64,000 nucleotides of DNA. It comes from Amphiura filiformis (lineage: Eukaryota > Echinodermata > Ophiuroidea > Amphilepidida > Amphiuridae). Of this stretch, positions 21,620 through 32,916 are shown piece by piece. A program made the position numbers and the translations under genes. The first letter of the stretch is position 1; the number at the start of each line of letters is the position of its first letter. The notes below the pieces were generated by a model that was not told the DNA's origin, did not search any database, and worked only from the letters and a program-made list of their open reading frames with translations. The stretch spans positions 42,486,990 through 42,550,989 of the forward strand of contig NC_092637.1 of NCBI RefSeq assembly GCF_039555335.1, given 5' to 3'.

Positions 21620-23597
21620 CCAAAACATATTTTGTCAAAGTATACAGATGCAATTTATTTGTTAACGAATATTGCATACAGCAAACATGAAGTTCATACT
21701 TTGTTTACTGTCAAACTGCATTTTGCAACCCAAATATCTCAGCCCACGTCACTTTTCAGAAATTGCAGCCGGGTAAAATAAGAAGATATCAGAGTACACG
21801 TGTGTAGATACATTTTAACACCATAATGAAGCTTTGACACTTCAAAATCACTATGTGGTCTCTCTACAATCTTAAATCATAGGACTTTTTATTACGGCCT
21901 TATTATATTTACATGACTGTATAAAAATGAAAAAATCCAAATAGTATTTATATCATGATAAAATGGGCTATGGTTATCTAATGGTCATAATACAAAAACT
22001 ATGGGTCACAGAAACATGTCACTGTGAACTTTTTTCAATTCAAACATCCAGCTTAATACATTTTCTTGTCAAATAAATAATTTTTACAAAAATAGCGTAA
22101 AAATGGGCATTTTGGGTAAAACATTATGAAAATCGTGAAAAAACATGTTTTAACCCAAATTTTGCCTCAATATGGTATGATGGAATATATTTGTTCACAA
22201 ATTTAAAAAATTAAGGTTGTAACCATTTTTCTCTTGAAATTATGGCTACTTTAATATTTGACATTTTTGAGTAAAAATTGGAAAAAGTCACAAAAAATAC
22301 ATTTTTCAACAACAATATTTCAGTCCACGTCACTTTTCAGAATTGCCAACCGGGTTAAACAGATATAGGAGACTCAAAACTGATGCACGGGACCCTTTAT
22401 ATGGCCACATCTATGTGGAAATCATTAGAGATTTTTTTTCTGAAAATTTTTAAATAATTTAAGCAATATCTAATGCTTGCAGTTAGTACAGTTTTATTGG
22501 GTATAGTGTCTTTTGCACACCAAACCGATACATGTTCAGAATTATAGCCTTCATATTGAATCTGTTCCAAGGTTGTTCGGGTGAGCAGTACTGAGCACTT
22601 GTTAGTTCAAGTCGTATTAATTGGTTTATAAGTTAAGGTTTTTTTTAAGTAGGCCTATTCTACATGGTTATTATATAAACAAACTGTTCGTCTTATTTCT
22701 ACGTCAAGATGCAGCCATTGCTAAATATTATAAGGACGCAATTACAAATTTATCTTAAACGTAGTCTAGTCGAAAGCTGGCAAATTTCACTAACATTTAT
22801 GTGTCTATTGAACTCTTTGTTTTTTTCTTTTCATATAAAACATGTTTTATTTTGTTTTGAAGTCCCAAGGTATTTCAAGGAGCTAAAACAGGAATAAAGC
22901 AGTTGGATAACCGTACCTTAATCTCGATTTTATGGAGATTATCCAAAGCTACAATATGATGCTTACTAAACTTTTGTGCCAAATCTGTATTCGCTTTAAC
23001 CAACATATCTAAACAGCCAGAGTATAAACGTAAGATAAGAGAGATGTGATAACGCAGGTAGAACTGTTTCAATGACCCTCGTATATCAACAAAAAGTGAA
23101 ACCGATATTAATTTATCATTATAAGCATTATATTCAATCATATAAGTACCTTATGTTGAGCTTTAATATTGACTTTACATTGTCAATCAAAATGCAAAAA
23201 CAATGTATTACTATTAATCCGCTGACACACGCGTCACGTGATGTACGAGGCTGACATAACTACTTCAAAATAGACGATTAAAGGCTTTTTAAACTTCTTT
23301 ATCAAATTTGTCATATTTTTCTGCAGTTTGTGGTAAATTTAATTCTATAAACTGTATATTTGTGTGCGAATTGAGGACGCTATTTATATATATTTTAAAT
23401 TTAATTTAGTCCAATGATATGAATTATTCCTTTCATTTCATAATAAAAAGTAGTTTGAAAATTTCCTTGCTATATGTTACTATTTTTATGTTTTAACACC
23501 ATTATACAAGTGTCTACCCCTTCTAAAGTTGCAAACAAGAATAAAGATAAATAGCGCCATCAGTGTTCAACTTTGCTTTAAAATGAACAGAGTTTTA
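21620..23597. other. AT-rich intergenic sequence between genes A and B
   Basis: No gene recognised. CACGTCACTTTTCAGAA with a following GCCGGGT/CCGGGTT word occurs near 21735-21775 and again near 22325-22360, a diverged direct repeat about 590 bp apart. Confidence 0.4.
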
Positions 23598-23605
23598 CAT
23601 GGCAT

Positions 23606-23924
23606 CATAGGCGTAGATCCGGGGATGGGGATTTATCCCCCCCAATATTTTGCCAGGGGATGGTCCATACAATCATCCCCCAATGTTGACACCTGATAAT
23701 AGGTTTCTGACCACATTAACCCCATATTTGCCCATTGTAGCCCCAAATGTGCACATTTTCGCGCGCTTCGAGCGCATTTATTCTACTTTTACACCATATT
23801 TCATCAGTTTAGCTTCAAAATAGTACACATTTTTCGCGCGCTTCCCTCGCAATTGTACCATAAACTTATTCTAACGCCATCCACCCCCCCCCCCCCCCAT
23901 GTCAAAAAGAAATCTACGCCACTG
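23606..23924. mobile_element. hAT-like MITE with 8-bp target duplication
   Basis: The element begins CATAGGCGTAGATCC and ends TCTACGCCACTG. CATGGCAT is present directly before (23598-23605) and after it (23925-23932), a perfect 8-bp duplication. The interior is rich in C and G runs and has no gene. Confidence 0.8.
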
Positions 23925-24216
23925 CATGGCATCAAACAACCGTGCATCACGGAGGGTTGTAAGATGTAGAAACAAAGAATAAACAATATTGAAAATTGTA
24001 GAACATTCTTTTTTTTTATATATCTTTTATTTTATTTGCTTCGTTTGATTTCATCACATTATAGATTTACATATTTCATTCCATTACATCATTATCTATT
24101 TTCTGTCTTTTACTACATCACTACATAAGCTTTCTAATTTTTGAATTCGGAATATACCGGTAGTAAACTAATCAGATCGGGATATATCCGGTAAGGATAT
24201 TTACTTACTCTATTCA

Positions 24217-24637
24217 GTCCCAGAACAACGCCAAATATGGATTAAAAGACCTTTGACCTTGGATGTACAACAGCATGTTATGATCTAATGGGAAACTGTG
24301 CACATCAACAAACACCATTTCTATAAAAAAGGCAACGTCTGATATAATTTGAAACCACATAAATTACTAGAGTTGGTTCTTCTCTTGGATTTGGACCAAG
24401 CTTTAGAATATCGAATGTTGCGTTTTGAAATAAAACAAACCAGAAATTTATCACCCATTGTAAAAGATATGGCACATGTACCGAATACATGTACATACAT
24501 TGGCTGACCTTGTGGATTTCCTGGCCCAGCCATGCTAACCGCATAAGGAGATTATACGATTAACCTAGTGCAGCTATTGTCATAGCAGGGTATTATTATG
24601 TAATACTCCTGATCCATATTTGGCGTTCTCTTGGACT
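24217..24637. mobile_element. MITE-like element, TIR about 30 bp
   Basis: CAGTCCCAGAACAACGCC (near 24217) followed by AAATATGGATTA is matched by its reverse complement at 24608-24637 with few changes. No protein is encoded. Confidence 0.6.
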
Positions 24638-24762
24638 GCTATTATTCACTTACATTTAGTATTTTATTAAGAAAACTTAATAGGATTAAATTCCACTGTC
24701 ATTAGAATATATCAGCTGCCATACAATGCCCAAGGTATGCTCATAACTTTTGGCGGCGCTCA

Positions 24763-24905
24763 ATGGACAATATTCATAACAGCTATCCATTTCACCCCTG
24801 GGTAGAGAGGGGCAAGTATGGTAATGTGCCTTGCCTAAGAGCTCGAACTCGCAATCCACCGATTGTAAGGCAGAGCCCGTACAGCTACGCCACTGTGCCC
24901 TATAA
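24763..24905 (-). repeat. tRNA-derived SINE
   Basis: On the minus strand a tRNA-like head carries GTGGCGTAGCTGTACGGGC and a B-box-like GAGTTCGAGCTC. It is followed by CTCTACCCAGGGGTGAAATG, a layout common in tRNA-derived SINEs of marine animals. No Pol III terminator was traced. Confidence 0.6.
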
Positions 24906-25537
24906 TCGCACACGTAGAGTTTACTCATTAGGTTTGTTCGCGTAACTGCTCCACGAATTGATTAATAATCATTGTCCATTGGCCTATCATAGCACCCTCT
25001 GCTAGAAAACGTATGTTGACCATGGTTTCTCTATCCGACGTCAAGTGTTTACTAGCTTATGATTTACCTAACCTTAAAACCAAAGTTTAAAAACATTTTG
25101 TGTAGATTTGAAGACAACTGGCAGCATATGCATATAAGTCCTTACACAGATGACAATCTCCAAACCGGTGTTACTTTCACCAATCACTACTTTCTTCTGC
25201 AACAGACCAGTAATCCAATCTGCTCCACTTACATTGACAGACCTGTCGTTTTATAAACCAGACTTTTGCATTTCTACAGAAGACCAATATAAATCCTTTA
25301 TTAGAGTTTATTTAGTTATCTGCAATCTTATATACAACAAAACAATTGTGAGTCTGCCCAGAGATATTCTTGTCTCCAGAAATTGTGTGTATGTGTGTCG
25401 GAGTTTGCGGTTCTCTGGTGTTTGTATCCTCATACAAAATCTATTATTTTCAATAATTATAGTTCTACTTGCTTGCATGGTGTGCCACACAGTGTGGGTG
25501 CCGGTAGTGGATGTGGTTGTAGGTGTACGTAGGACCA

Positions 25538-25553
25538 GGGGGGGTGGGGTGGG
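25538..25553 (+). promoter_or_regulatory. G-quadruplex-capable G run upstream of gene B
   Basis: Runs of 7, 4 and 3 G separated by single T provide four G3 tracts about 350 bp before the predicted start of gene B. A GT-repeat follows. Confidence 0.4.
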
Positions 25554-25862
25554 TGTGTGTGTGTTAAAAAACCTGAAATTGTACTGGATACAGACATACG
25601 TAATTTGCAAATGGAAATGAGTCGAAAGAAACGTCATCAAGTTTACAATTAATTTTGTAAGTCACAAAAATTCCTGTTGCTCTTACTCCAAATCACTTTT
25701 CTAAAATTATATATCTTGATAAATTTGATAAAATTTTGGTGAAATTAATTTCCTGCACCTTACCCGCCTTGTCTTTCCATTTTTTTAAATTTATTTTTAA
25801 TTTATTTTTTCAGTTTGTCGCTCATTTTTAATTTTTGGCTGTGTAACATGTTTATTGAGATC

Positions 25863-25899
25863 TATAAAAGGAATAAGCCTAAACGGATCGAATCAGTTC
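25863..25899 (+). promoter_or_regulatory. Core promoter of gene B (TATA and initiator)
   Basis: TATAAAAG at 25863-25870 is followed by TCAGTT, an initiator whose A lies at 25895, 32 bp from the first T of the TATA box. This is the spacing expected for Pol II. It predicts a 5' leader of about 110 nt before the ATG at 26005. Confidence 0.65.
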
Positions 25900-26004
25900 A
25901 TTGCACACAAATAACAGGTCAGGTGAGCGGGTTTTGGTAGAATTTTGCTACATCATGCATTCGGCTTTGACTATGAACCTTGTTCACACTCAACATAATA
26001 CAAA

Positions 26005-26077
26005 ATGGCAATTACTTGTACAATGAAGTATTTCAGCCTTCTGTGGGTTCTATTTATTTGCATTGTTGGAATATCAG
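26005..26077 (+). CDS. Signal-peptide exon (gene B exon 1)
   Basis: ATG at 26005 starts 24 codons ending in a GTGAG donor (26078), phase 1. The peptide has a short polar start and a hydrophobic stretch (FSLLWVLFICIVGIS), a typical secretion signal. It lies 110 bp after a TATA/Inr promoter and on the same strand as the mucin exons. All of those also begin and end in phase 1. The first intron holds a Penelope-like relic and a LINE. Assignment to gene B rests on strand, phase and the lack of another start. Confidence 0.75.
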
Positions 26078-26091
26078 GTGAGATTAAAAAC

Positions 26092-26268
26092 AAGCGGCTA
26101 CGGGACGACAGGTAACCTCGGTATTTTCTTGTCAACCTAACCCTAACCCTAACCCTTACCCTAAACCCTACCCCTAACCCCAATTAGATGTCGATTGACA
26201 GGATAGTGGTCAACGGATTACTGCTTACTGCGTGACAACAATAGTTACATGTCGCCCTGTAGCCGCTT
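26092..26268. mobile_element. MITE with telomere-like repeats inside
   Basis: AAGCGGCTACGGGACGACAG at the left is matched by the complement of GTCGCCCTGTAGCCGCTT at the right. Between them lies a short (CCCTAA)-type array (about 26140-26181) with variants. GATTAAA flanks both ends and may be the target duplication. Confidence 0.65.
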
Positions 26269-26970
26269 CTGATTAAAGTTATATCAACTCGTTTAAAATT
26301 ACTTCACATGTATTTATGTCAATGGTGTACAAAATATGAAACACATTAAAATACTTCGGGGATCCCGGATTGGAGATCCTAGAGACTGACATTCAGCCAT
26401 TAGGATTGAACATTTCTGGCAGAATAGCTTGTTCGGGGATTCATATTATACAGACACCGCACCGTAGATTACTTTCATACTGCAAATCTTGTTTCACTAT
26501 AGACCACAATAGTCTCATCCTAATGGCATAGTTCAATAACCTCAAATAAACAATCATAGTGCAAATTTTGACCTCATGTTGCAGAGTATGAGTTTTTGTA
26601 CTTAAATTTTCAAAGGTAATTCAATGAATGTCAGAATGTATTGGGGTTATAGAACTGAGCCCTTATAGATGAGCTTGTTATGGATCCCAGTGTTTATCCT
26701 TATGAAAGAGATTGTTTGACCTTTTTGCAGTCAGTGTACTTCTGTTTTGCTATGACTTGCGAGCAGCGTTACATGATTTGTCACACGTACACGTGCAGTG
26801 ATTAAATGTCATCTCAAACCTCTAAAGGGCTAGTAAGAATTTAAAAAAAAGACAAGAGAAAAATAATTGTAAGTAACTTTTAAAGACTTAGGAAGAACTG
26901 TGTCAACTATTGATAATTAGAGTTTCTTGTATACAAATCCAAAATTTGGGTTGATGTTACGTACCTCAAT

Positions 26971-27012
26971 GACAGTTTCGTGCTAAGACTTAGCACTTTC
27001 TCAAATTGACTG
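26971..27012 (-). ncRNA. Degenerate hammerhead-like motif
   Basis: On the minus strand TTGAGAA is followed by a 7-bp stem (GTGCTAA, GTC, TTAGCAC) and GAAAC. This is the same layout as in the element at 38235-38855, but the CTGANGA box is damaged, so self-cleavage is unlikely. Confidence 0.45.
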
Positions 27013-27892
27013 ACCAATTCCTGCACCTTGACGGCTGCTTCCGGTTGGAGCTGACGTTGGTGGCGCTGTTAGGAGTTGGTCGTAGATGTGCGGTAGAAAG
27101 TAATTCCCTCGTCTCTGTTGAGTGTTTTGGCCCCTCTTTCTTATCCAGATGGCTTCCTTTATGTGTCTTCTTCTTTCTGTTCTGTTCTCTGTCTCTGATT
27201 TGTGATTCTTCCCATCCAATTACGTGATTGTCTTCTGCGACATGATCTGTTATAGCGGACTTGTTGTCCACCCCTGTAATGGATGCTTGTCTTTGAGATC
27301 TAGTATATGCTTTCTTTAAAGCTTTTTCCGCATCGGTTTTATGTTCTTTGAGTCTAGTTCCAAACAGTCTGGCGGTTTCTCCAATGTATGTTTTGTCGCA
27401 ATTGAGGCATGGGATCTCGTATACGCAGTCAGATGTTTGTGTGATGTCCCGCTTGTCTTTTGGGTGCACTAAAATATTTCTCAGCGTTTGGTGAGGTTTG
27501 AAGGCGGTGTTAATGCCGTGCTTCTTAAAGACCCGTCTCACACGCTGGGAGAGCCCTTCTTTAAAAGGGAGGACTACCATTCCTCTGGATTTAGACTCTG
27601 GTTGATCCTTGCTATGCGATTTATTTTTGCTTTGCGTTTGTTTAAAAGCCCATTCAGGGTAGCCGCACAACTTGAGAGCTTCTTTGATTTTGGCTTCTTC
27701 CTGTTTCTTATCTTCATCTTCTGTTACTACTTTGTCTTTCCTGTCCATGAGAGTGCGTATGACGCTAAGTTTGTGCTGTAGGGGGTGATGCGAATTGAAA
27801 TGCAAATACTGATCGGTGTGTGTCTTTTTGCGATATATGAGCAATTTGATGGAGCCGTCCTGCTTTTTGACAAAAATCCCGTTCCTCGACAC
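26990..27892 (-). pseudogene. Penelope RT end plus GIY-YIG endonuclease
   Basis: The frame is 300 codons. After the RT end (residues 1-45) comes a charged linker with LCGYPEWAF (near residue 95). A second segment follows with GLSQRVRRVFKKHGI. The GIY-YIG domain has VYEIPCLNCDKTYIGET, GTRLKEH and SAITDHV near residues 180-245. Penelope-like proteins join these two enzymes. The frame is still open, but the missing RT core makes it inactive. It is antisense to gene B, in its first intron. Confidence 0.85.
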
Positions 27893-28139
27893 CCTTATTG
27901 TTGGTGTTTGGTTGTTATTTGTTACACGTTTTGCTTCCGCTTTACATTTCTTTTGTTACACGTTTCGCCATTTACACGTATCTTGTTCTATTTAGTACTA
28001 ATGTTTCATGTTTCAACTATTCAGTAACACAATATCAAAATAACTACCAACATTCAACAACAAAAAAAACAATGGCTGCCAGAGGTTGAGCTGCTGTCAT
28101 GTCTGTGTCTGAAAATATCATCTTCGATCTGTACTGACT

Positions 28140-28655
28140 TTGCATGTTTGTGGGATTCCACCTGGATTAATGATGATTATCATCAGTTTTACACACCTGC
28201 TGGTTGTTTGGACTCTCACAATAACTGTTTTAGACTTGCATTTCACCAGATCCTCAGACACTGGTGTAGGCTTAACTACTGACTGCAGAATTCTGCACCT
28301 TGTTGCAGTTCATCATGGTCTAGACTTAGGCATACACCACACTTCATACAAAATTCATGGCACCAGATACCTCAACAGGCGAGTAACCTACTACGCTAAC
28401 AGCACTGCCTCATTTCAAGCATTACTCTTGTCTGGCGATATCCACCCTCATCCTGGACCACGGCAAGAGTGTTCTACGTGTAATAAGCCAATATTCAATA
28501 AATACCGTGTTCAGTGCACAGCATGTTGTGAACACTTCCACCGCAGGTGCAGCGGTTTGTCTATGCAACAGTTCCACTCTCTGAACTCACTCGTCTGGAC
28601 TTGCGTTAACTTGTTCGGATCCACTCCCACCATTTACAGACTCTTTCTTCAATAA
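28140..28655 (+). pseudogene. LINE ORF1-like segment: 2A-like relic and zinc finger
   Basis: Residues 95-107 read LLLSGDIHPHPGP (28422-28460), the position and form of the 2A-like sequence known from some LINEs (D-V/I-E-x-N-P-G-P). Here E and N have become H. A PHD-like zinc knuckle follows, with pairs CSTC, CTACC and HFHRRC and a final WTC. The frame shifts near 28620, before the endonuclease. The N-terminal part looks unlike any domain I know. Confidence 0.65.
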
Positions 28656-28729
28656 TTCTTCTGGTTCAAGTTTTCGGACTCAAAGTTATCTCAGACTATT
28701 AACTCTACATTATCACACTCCGACAATTA

Positions 28730-29202
28730 TATGTTGGGGTTCCACTTCAATGCCCAGAGTATCAAGAACAAATTCCGCGAATTTCAAACACTTATTCAGA
28801 CAAGCTCACCATCAATTTGTGCTTTAACAGAGACATGGTTGAATGACTCAATTCCAAACTCAGTTGTGCTTCAGAACTACTCCTAGCGCTGTCACCTGAA
28901 TTAGATCCCATTGTTGTCAACACCCCTCGCATTGATACCCTGCTTGAAACCAAATGGGTGTCATTTACAATCAAAAATGAAAAATGGTTGTGTGGTGTAG
29001 TCTACCGCCCTAAGGAAGTTACAAATGGTATCCAAGACCTTGAAACCATGCTCTGGGAGCTGACTGCTACACCCTACAGTGGTATCCTAGTTGTAGGTGA
29101 CTTTAATATAAACTGGAATTCCAATCACCCCTTGTTTCCTGAACTTGCCAATTTGGCAAATGCAAATAACCTCCATCAACTTGTTAATCAGGTTCTGCCA
29201 TG
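28730..29202 (+). pseudogene. LINE AP endonuclease
   Basis: Motifs in two frames: FHFNAQSIKNKFREF and CALTETWLNDSIP (28740-28855), then WLCGVVYRPKEV and ILVVGDFNINWNS (28980-29140). A one-base shift lies near 28880, and a stop at 29201-29203 is followed by the next frame. Confidence 0.75.
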
Positions 29203-29904
29203 AACCCCGAAGATGGTACCATGTTAGATCTGCTGTTTACATCAAGACCGGACCGTATTTGCAACGTTGACGTCACTGATGGGCTTGGCAAGTCTTATCA
29301 CTTGGGTGTGAAATTTCGCATCCGTGGTACTCCGAGTCGCCTTCAAAACCCTCTCCGGACATGCTTTGTTTATGCAAAGGCTGACAAGATTATATTGCAA
29401 AATCTTGTTTCCCGGACTGCATGGGACGTCTTGCTCCCCCTCGACATCGATGGTGCCTGGGATCAATTTCTCGATTTATTCATGGCATGTGTTAGGGACT
29501 CCATACCTTCTCGCACTCAAAGAAAACGTCCCAAGCCCTGGATTACACCAGAAATGCACAGACTCATAACTCGTAAACATGCCCTTTTTCGTAAGGCGAA
29601 GTCTTCTCAATCACAAACTGATTGGGCTGCATTAAAAAAAACTCGTAACAGGGTATCCAATGGTATAAAAGCTGCTTACAGTAACTACCTTCATTCTCTC
29701 CTCACTGCTGACGACAGTCAAAACCGCTTTTGGTCTTTTGTTCGTCGTCGCAACAAAGAACCCGATGTTAAATCATTTGTTGTCAACGGCAAACTGTGCT
29801 CTGACCCGGCCGTTATTGCTGACAATTTTAACCAAACTTTTGCTAGCTACTTCACTGCCCCCACCTCTCCAGCCTTTGATATCACATCTCCTTATTACCT
29901 GTGA
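29200..29904 (+). pseudogene. LINE endonuclease end and linker
   Basis: MLDLLFTSRPD and a YHLGVKF segment (a changed SDH motif) are followed by the basic linker KRPKPWITPEMHRLITRKH and FWSFVRRRNK. The linker leads to the RT start at 29901. Confidence 0.75.
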
Positions 29905-30627
29905 CCCCTTTATGCTCCCTCCAAATAACCATAGACCAAGTTATACACCGCATCAAAAAACTTAAAACTGATGGTGCTGTTGGTCCCGATGGTTTGTCAG
30001 CGAGGATGCTTAAGCTCTGCATGTACCAGGTTGCTCCAATTCTCACCAAATTATTTAATCTTTCTCTTAGTTCTGGTCACCTTCCTAGCGGCTGGAAACA
30101 AGCCAATATTGTCCTTGTTTATAAAAAGGTTTATATCAAATGTTGCCAATTACAGGCCCATCGCTTTGACTAGTATTGTCTGTAAAATGCTTGAAAGCAT
30201 CGTGGCTGACAACCTTCGTGTCCATCTAGGTAACAACAATCTCTTATCATTAAGTCAACATGGCTTTAAGCCTGGTTTATCATGCTGTACACTATTACTT
30301 GATAAAACAAATGAACTCTTGGAATTAATGGACAGTAAATCTACTCAAGTTGACCTCATTTCTCTAGACTACAGCAAAGCATTTGACTGTATATCACATA
30401 ACATTCTGATTTCTAAACTTGAAAAAACTTATGGTATCAGAGGTCAACTGCTTGCCTGGATCAGTTCCTTTGTCTTAGGTCGTGTTCAGAGGGTTACTTT
30501 TAGAGGGCAGAGTGCTGATTGGGTCTCGGTCCTTTCTGGAATTCCTCAGGGCTCTGTTCTTGGCCCCCTGCTCTTCTCCAGTTATGCCAATGATCTAGGC
30601 CAGCACTTGACCTCTGGTATCGGGTAA
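29901..30627 (+). pseudogene. LINE reverse transcriptase core
   Basis: KTDGAVGPDGLSARMLK, LPSGWKQANIV, then in the next frame NYRPIALTSIVCKMLESIV, QHGFKPGLSC, LDYSKAFDCISHNIL and GIPQGSVLGPLLF. TAA at 30625-30627 interrupts just before FADD. Confidence 0.85.
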
Positions 30628-31500
30628 TTTGCTGATGATACATTTCTTTATCGTGCTATTTGCAATGCTAATGATGTAAGGGATTTACAAATGGATCTTG
30701 ACAAGCTTTCAGTATGGTCGTCTCGTAATTCACTTCAATTGAATCCTACCAAATGTAAATTTATATCTATCACTCGTAAACGTACTTCATATCCATCAGT
30801 GTATAGTATTAACAACATCAATCTTGATCAGGTAAATAATCTTCCCCTCTTGGGTGTCATCATCTCAGATAAGCTTAATTGGGATGCCCATGTTAAGGAT
30901 GTTATAGCAAGAAGCTACAAACTTCTTGGTTTTATTCGCCATGTGGCCGGGGAATCTCCCCCAGAGGTTCTCCTCCAATTATATCGGACCATGGTCTTGC
31001 CCATCCTCGAATATTGCTCCCCTGTCTGGATGCCCCACACAAAGCGTCTCAAAAATGCTCTTAAACGCGTTCAAAGGACAGCCACCAGGGCTATTCTCCA
31101 TCAGAAGCGTCGCGAGGAGGAGTACAATGTTCGTTTGGAGCGTCTTGACCTCAGTTATTTGTCCCAAAGACGTGAATACATGTCCATTTCACTTGTTTCC
31201 AAATGCCTCCTCAATGTTGACTGCTGCAATGCTATGCCTGCTTTAAATAGAATCCGTCCAAATAGTAGGCATCCCGATCACCTTATTTTTCACCATCTCA
31301 AAGCCAAAACTGATGCTTTTCTTTATCATTCCATCCAACGCTTCCCCAAAAAATGGTCTGGCGACCCCCGTCACATCACTGATATTTATTTGTGCAATAG
31401 CTTTAACTGCTTCAAATCCCACTTGAGAGACTACTTCAGTCCATTCAAGAAATTTAATCCTTGGTGCCATCTATGTTTTGTTGTGGTGATAGGGTGGGAG
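30625..31500 (+). pseudogene. LINE RT catalytic motif and C-terminal region
   Basis: FADDTFLYR follows the stop at 30627. The long frame from 30691 then gives LNPTKCKFISI, LLGVIISDKLNWDAHVKD and LPILEYCSPVW, typical of LINE RT ends. Beyond about 31490 the frame runs into the 3' UTR. Confidence 0.8.
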
Positions 31501-31870
31501 GGGGGGGGGGCATTATCTCATTATGTTATGGTGTGTTTTTTCCCTGCTTGGCTAAGTGCAATATATTGTGTCCCTTGTATCTTAGGGCTTCATGCTTCTA
31601 GTTTTAACATAGTGCTGTTTTTAAAAAATGTTTGTACTTTTAATGTGTTAATAATCTTTGTAATGTTTATGTGTATTTATAGTGCAATACTTTGTTTATT
31701 TTCATGACCAGCTTGCAAGGGTGGGGTCCACTCATCTTTTAGATGTCAGTGCTTTCTTTGCCACTTTTGTTTGGCCCTGGCAGCCCTTGCTTGCTGGTCT
31801 AATTTTGCTGTATATTTTAGTTGAAATGCCTAATGAATAATAATAAATAATAAATAATAATAAATAAATA

Positions 31871-32132
31871 CTCTAAATGTCATGCTACACTCGGCTCCCC
31901 GGCAACATTAATGCCGGGCATTATGTTTGCCTAGAAAGTCGTACAAACATGCGATTTTTACTGGTTTGGGGAACAAATGAAAGAAAGTTAAATTACCATT
32001 TATTCGAAATACCTACGTCAATATTACTTAAAATTTTTGTGTAAGTAAAAAAACTCACTGGGCTTCGCCAAAACCCTTAGCCTCAAAGTGTAAAGACTCC
32101 GATGTTCACTTATATCTTTTTCTCGTTTACAG
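31871..32132. other. Gene B intron
   Basis: A CCCGGCA/TGCCGGG pair near 31898-31918 is the only structure seen. Confidence 0.4.
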
Positions 32133-32489
32133 GTGCTCCAACTACCCAACCCGTATTAACAACTGAAGATAATGGAACCCAACCAACGTCTACTACTTCA
32201 CTCAGTCTAACTAATTCCACAACACATCTTGAATATGCCACTACTGTCAGTTCTGATGAAATAACTACAGGAGAAGAGACTACACAGCATGAATCTACCA
32301 CTACTGTCAGTTCTGATGAATCAACTACAGGAGAAGAGACAACACAGCATGAGTATACCACTACTTTCAGTTCTGAAGAATTAACTACAGGAGAAGAGAC
32401 AACACAGTCTGAATCTACCACTACTGTCAGTTCTGTTGAATCTACAACTGTGGAAGTGTCATCAACTGTTCCATACACAACCTTAACAT
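32133..32489 (+). CDS. Ser/Thr-rich mucin exon (gene B exon 2)
   Basis: A 357-bp exon with TTTACAG acceptor and GTAAGA donor (32490), phase 1 at both ends. It encodes a proline/threonine-rich start (APTTQPVLTTEDNGTQPTST) and about four 20-residue repeats of the TTGEETTQHESTTTVSSDES type. Such regions are dense targets for O-glycosylation and form extended mucin rods. The repeats are the same family as those in the large exon at 39983-41617 but more diverged, so exon 2 may be an older or partial copy of it. Confidence 0.8.
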
Positions 32490-32804
32490 GTAAGAAAGTA
32501 ATATAATTCATTAGAAGTGTAACCATAGTAACGGTACTGTTTGAATTGAGGCTCATTTATATGTTAAATAACAAGGGTAAAAACATACATATTATGAATA
32601 TATTAATTAGACATTGAGAATAACAATTATTCAGCATTACGGAAGTTACATCTGTATACTACATTACACGCCATTTTAATGTATAGGGATATTATCGAAC
32701 AATCAGACTCAGACTGTACGGGCAGGTGAAATAATATACGTTATAGTATTTCTAAGAGTACGTTGTCGGTTATCACAGTCCCGGTGCAGCCGTTCCCTGT
32801 GTGA

Positions 32805-32907
32805 GCGAAAGTTCAGTCTGGGGTACCCCAGGGCACAGTGCTTGGCCCGCTGCTGTTTTAATCTATATAAATGACCTGCCGGAGAACATTATACGTCCTC
32901 CGTCAGG
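32805..32907 (+). pseudogene. LINE RT fragment (GVPQG block)
   Basis: QSGVPQGTVLGPLLF and, after one shift, IYINDLPENI are RT blocks from a third LINE. The piece is cut by the (GAA) run. Confidence 0.65.
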
Positions 32908-32916
32908 CTATTTGCG

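Larger units (their letters stand above)
26955..27892 (-). mobile_element. Penelope-like element, 5'-truncated
   Basis: The element keeps the end of the reverse transcriptase (YRKKTHTDQYLHFNSHHP) and a GIY-YIG endonuclease. At its 3' side (27006-26971) it has a hammerhead-like motif. The reverse-transcriptase core is missing, with the break near 27895, close to the start of the LINE on the other strand. Confidence 0.85.
28090..31870 (+). mobile_element. LINE with PHD-like ORF1, AP endonuclease and RT, decayed
   Basis: The order on the plus strand is a zinc-finger segment (28460-28620), AP endonuclease (about 28730-29200), linker and RT start (29200-30170), RT core (about 30130-30660), C-terminal region (30691-31500) and a 3' tail of AATAATAAATA-type repeats (31831-31870). 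The type is CR1/Rex1-like. Several frameshifts and a stop just before FADD disable it. It lies in intron 1 of gene B, in the same orientation. Confidence 0.85.
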
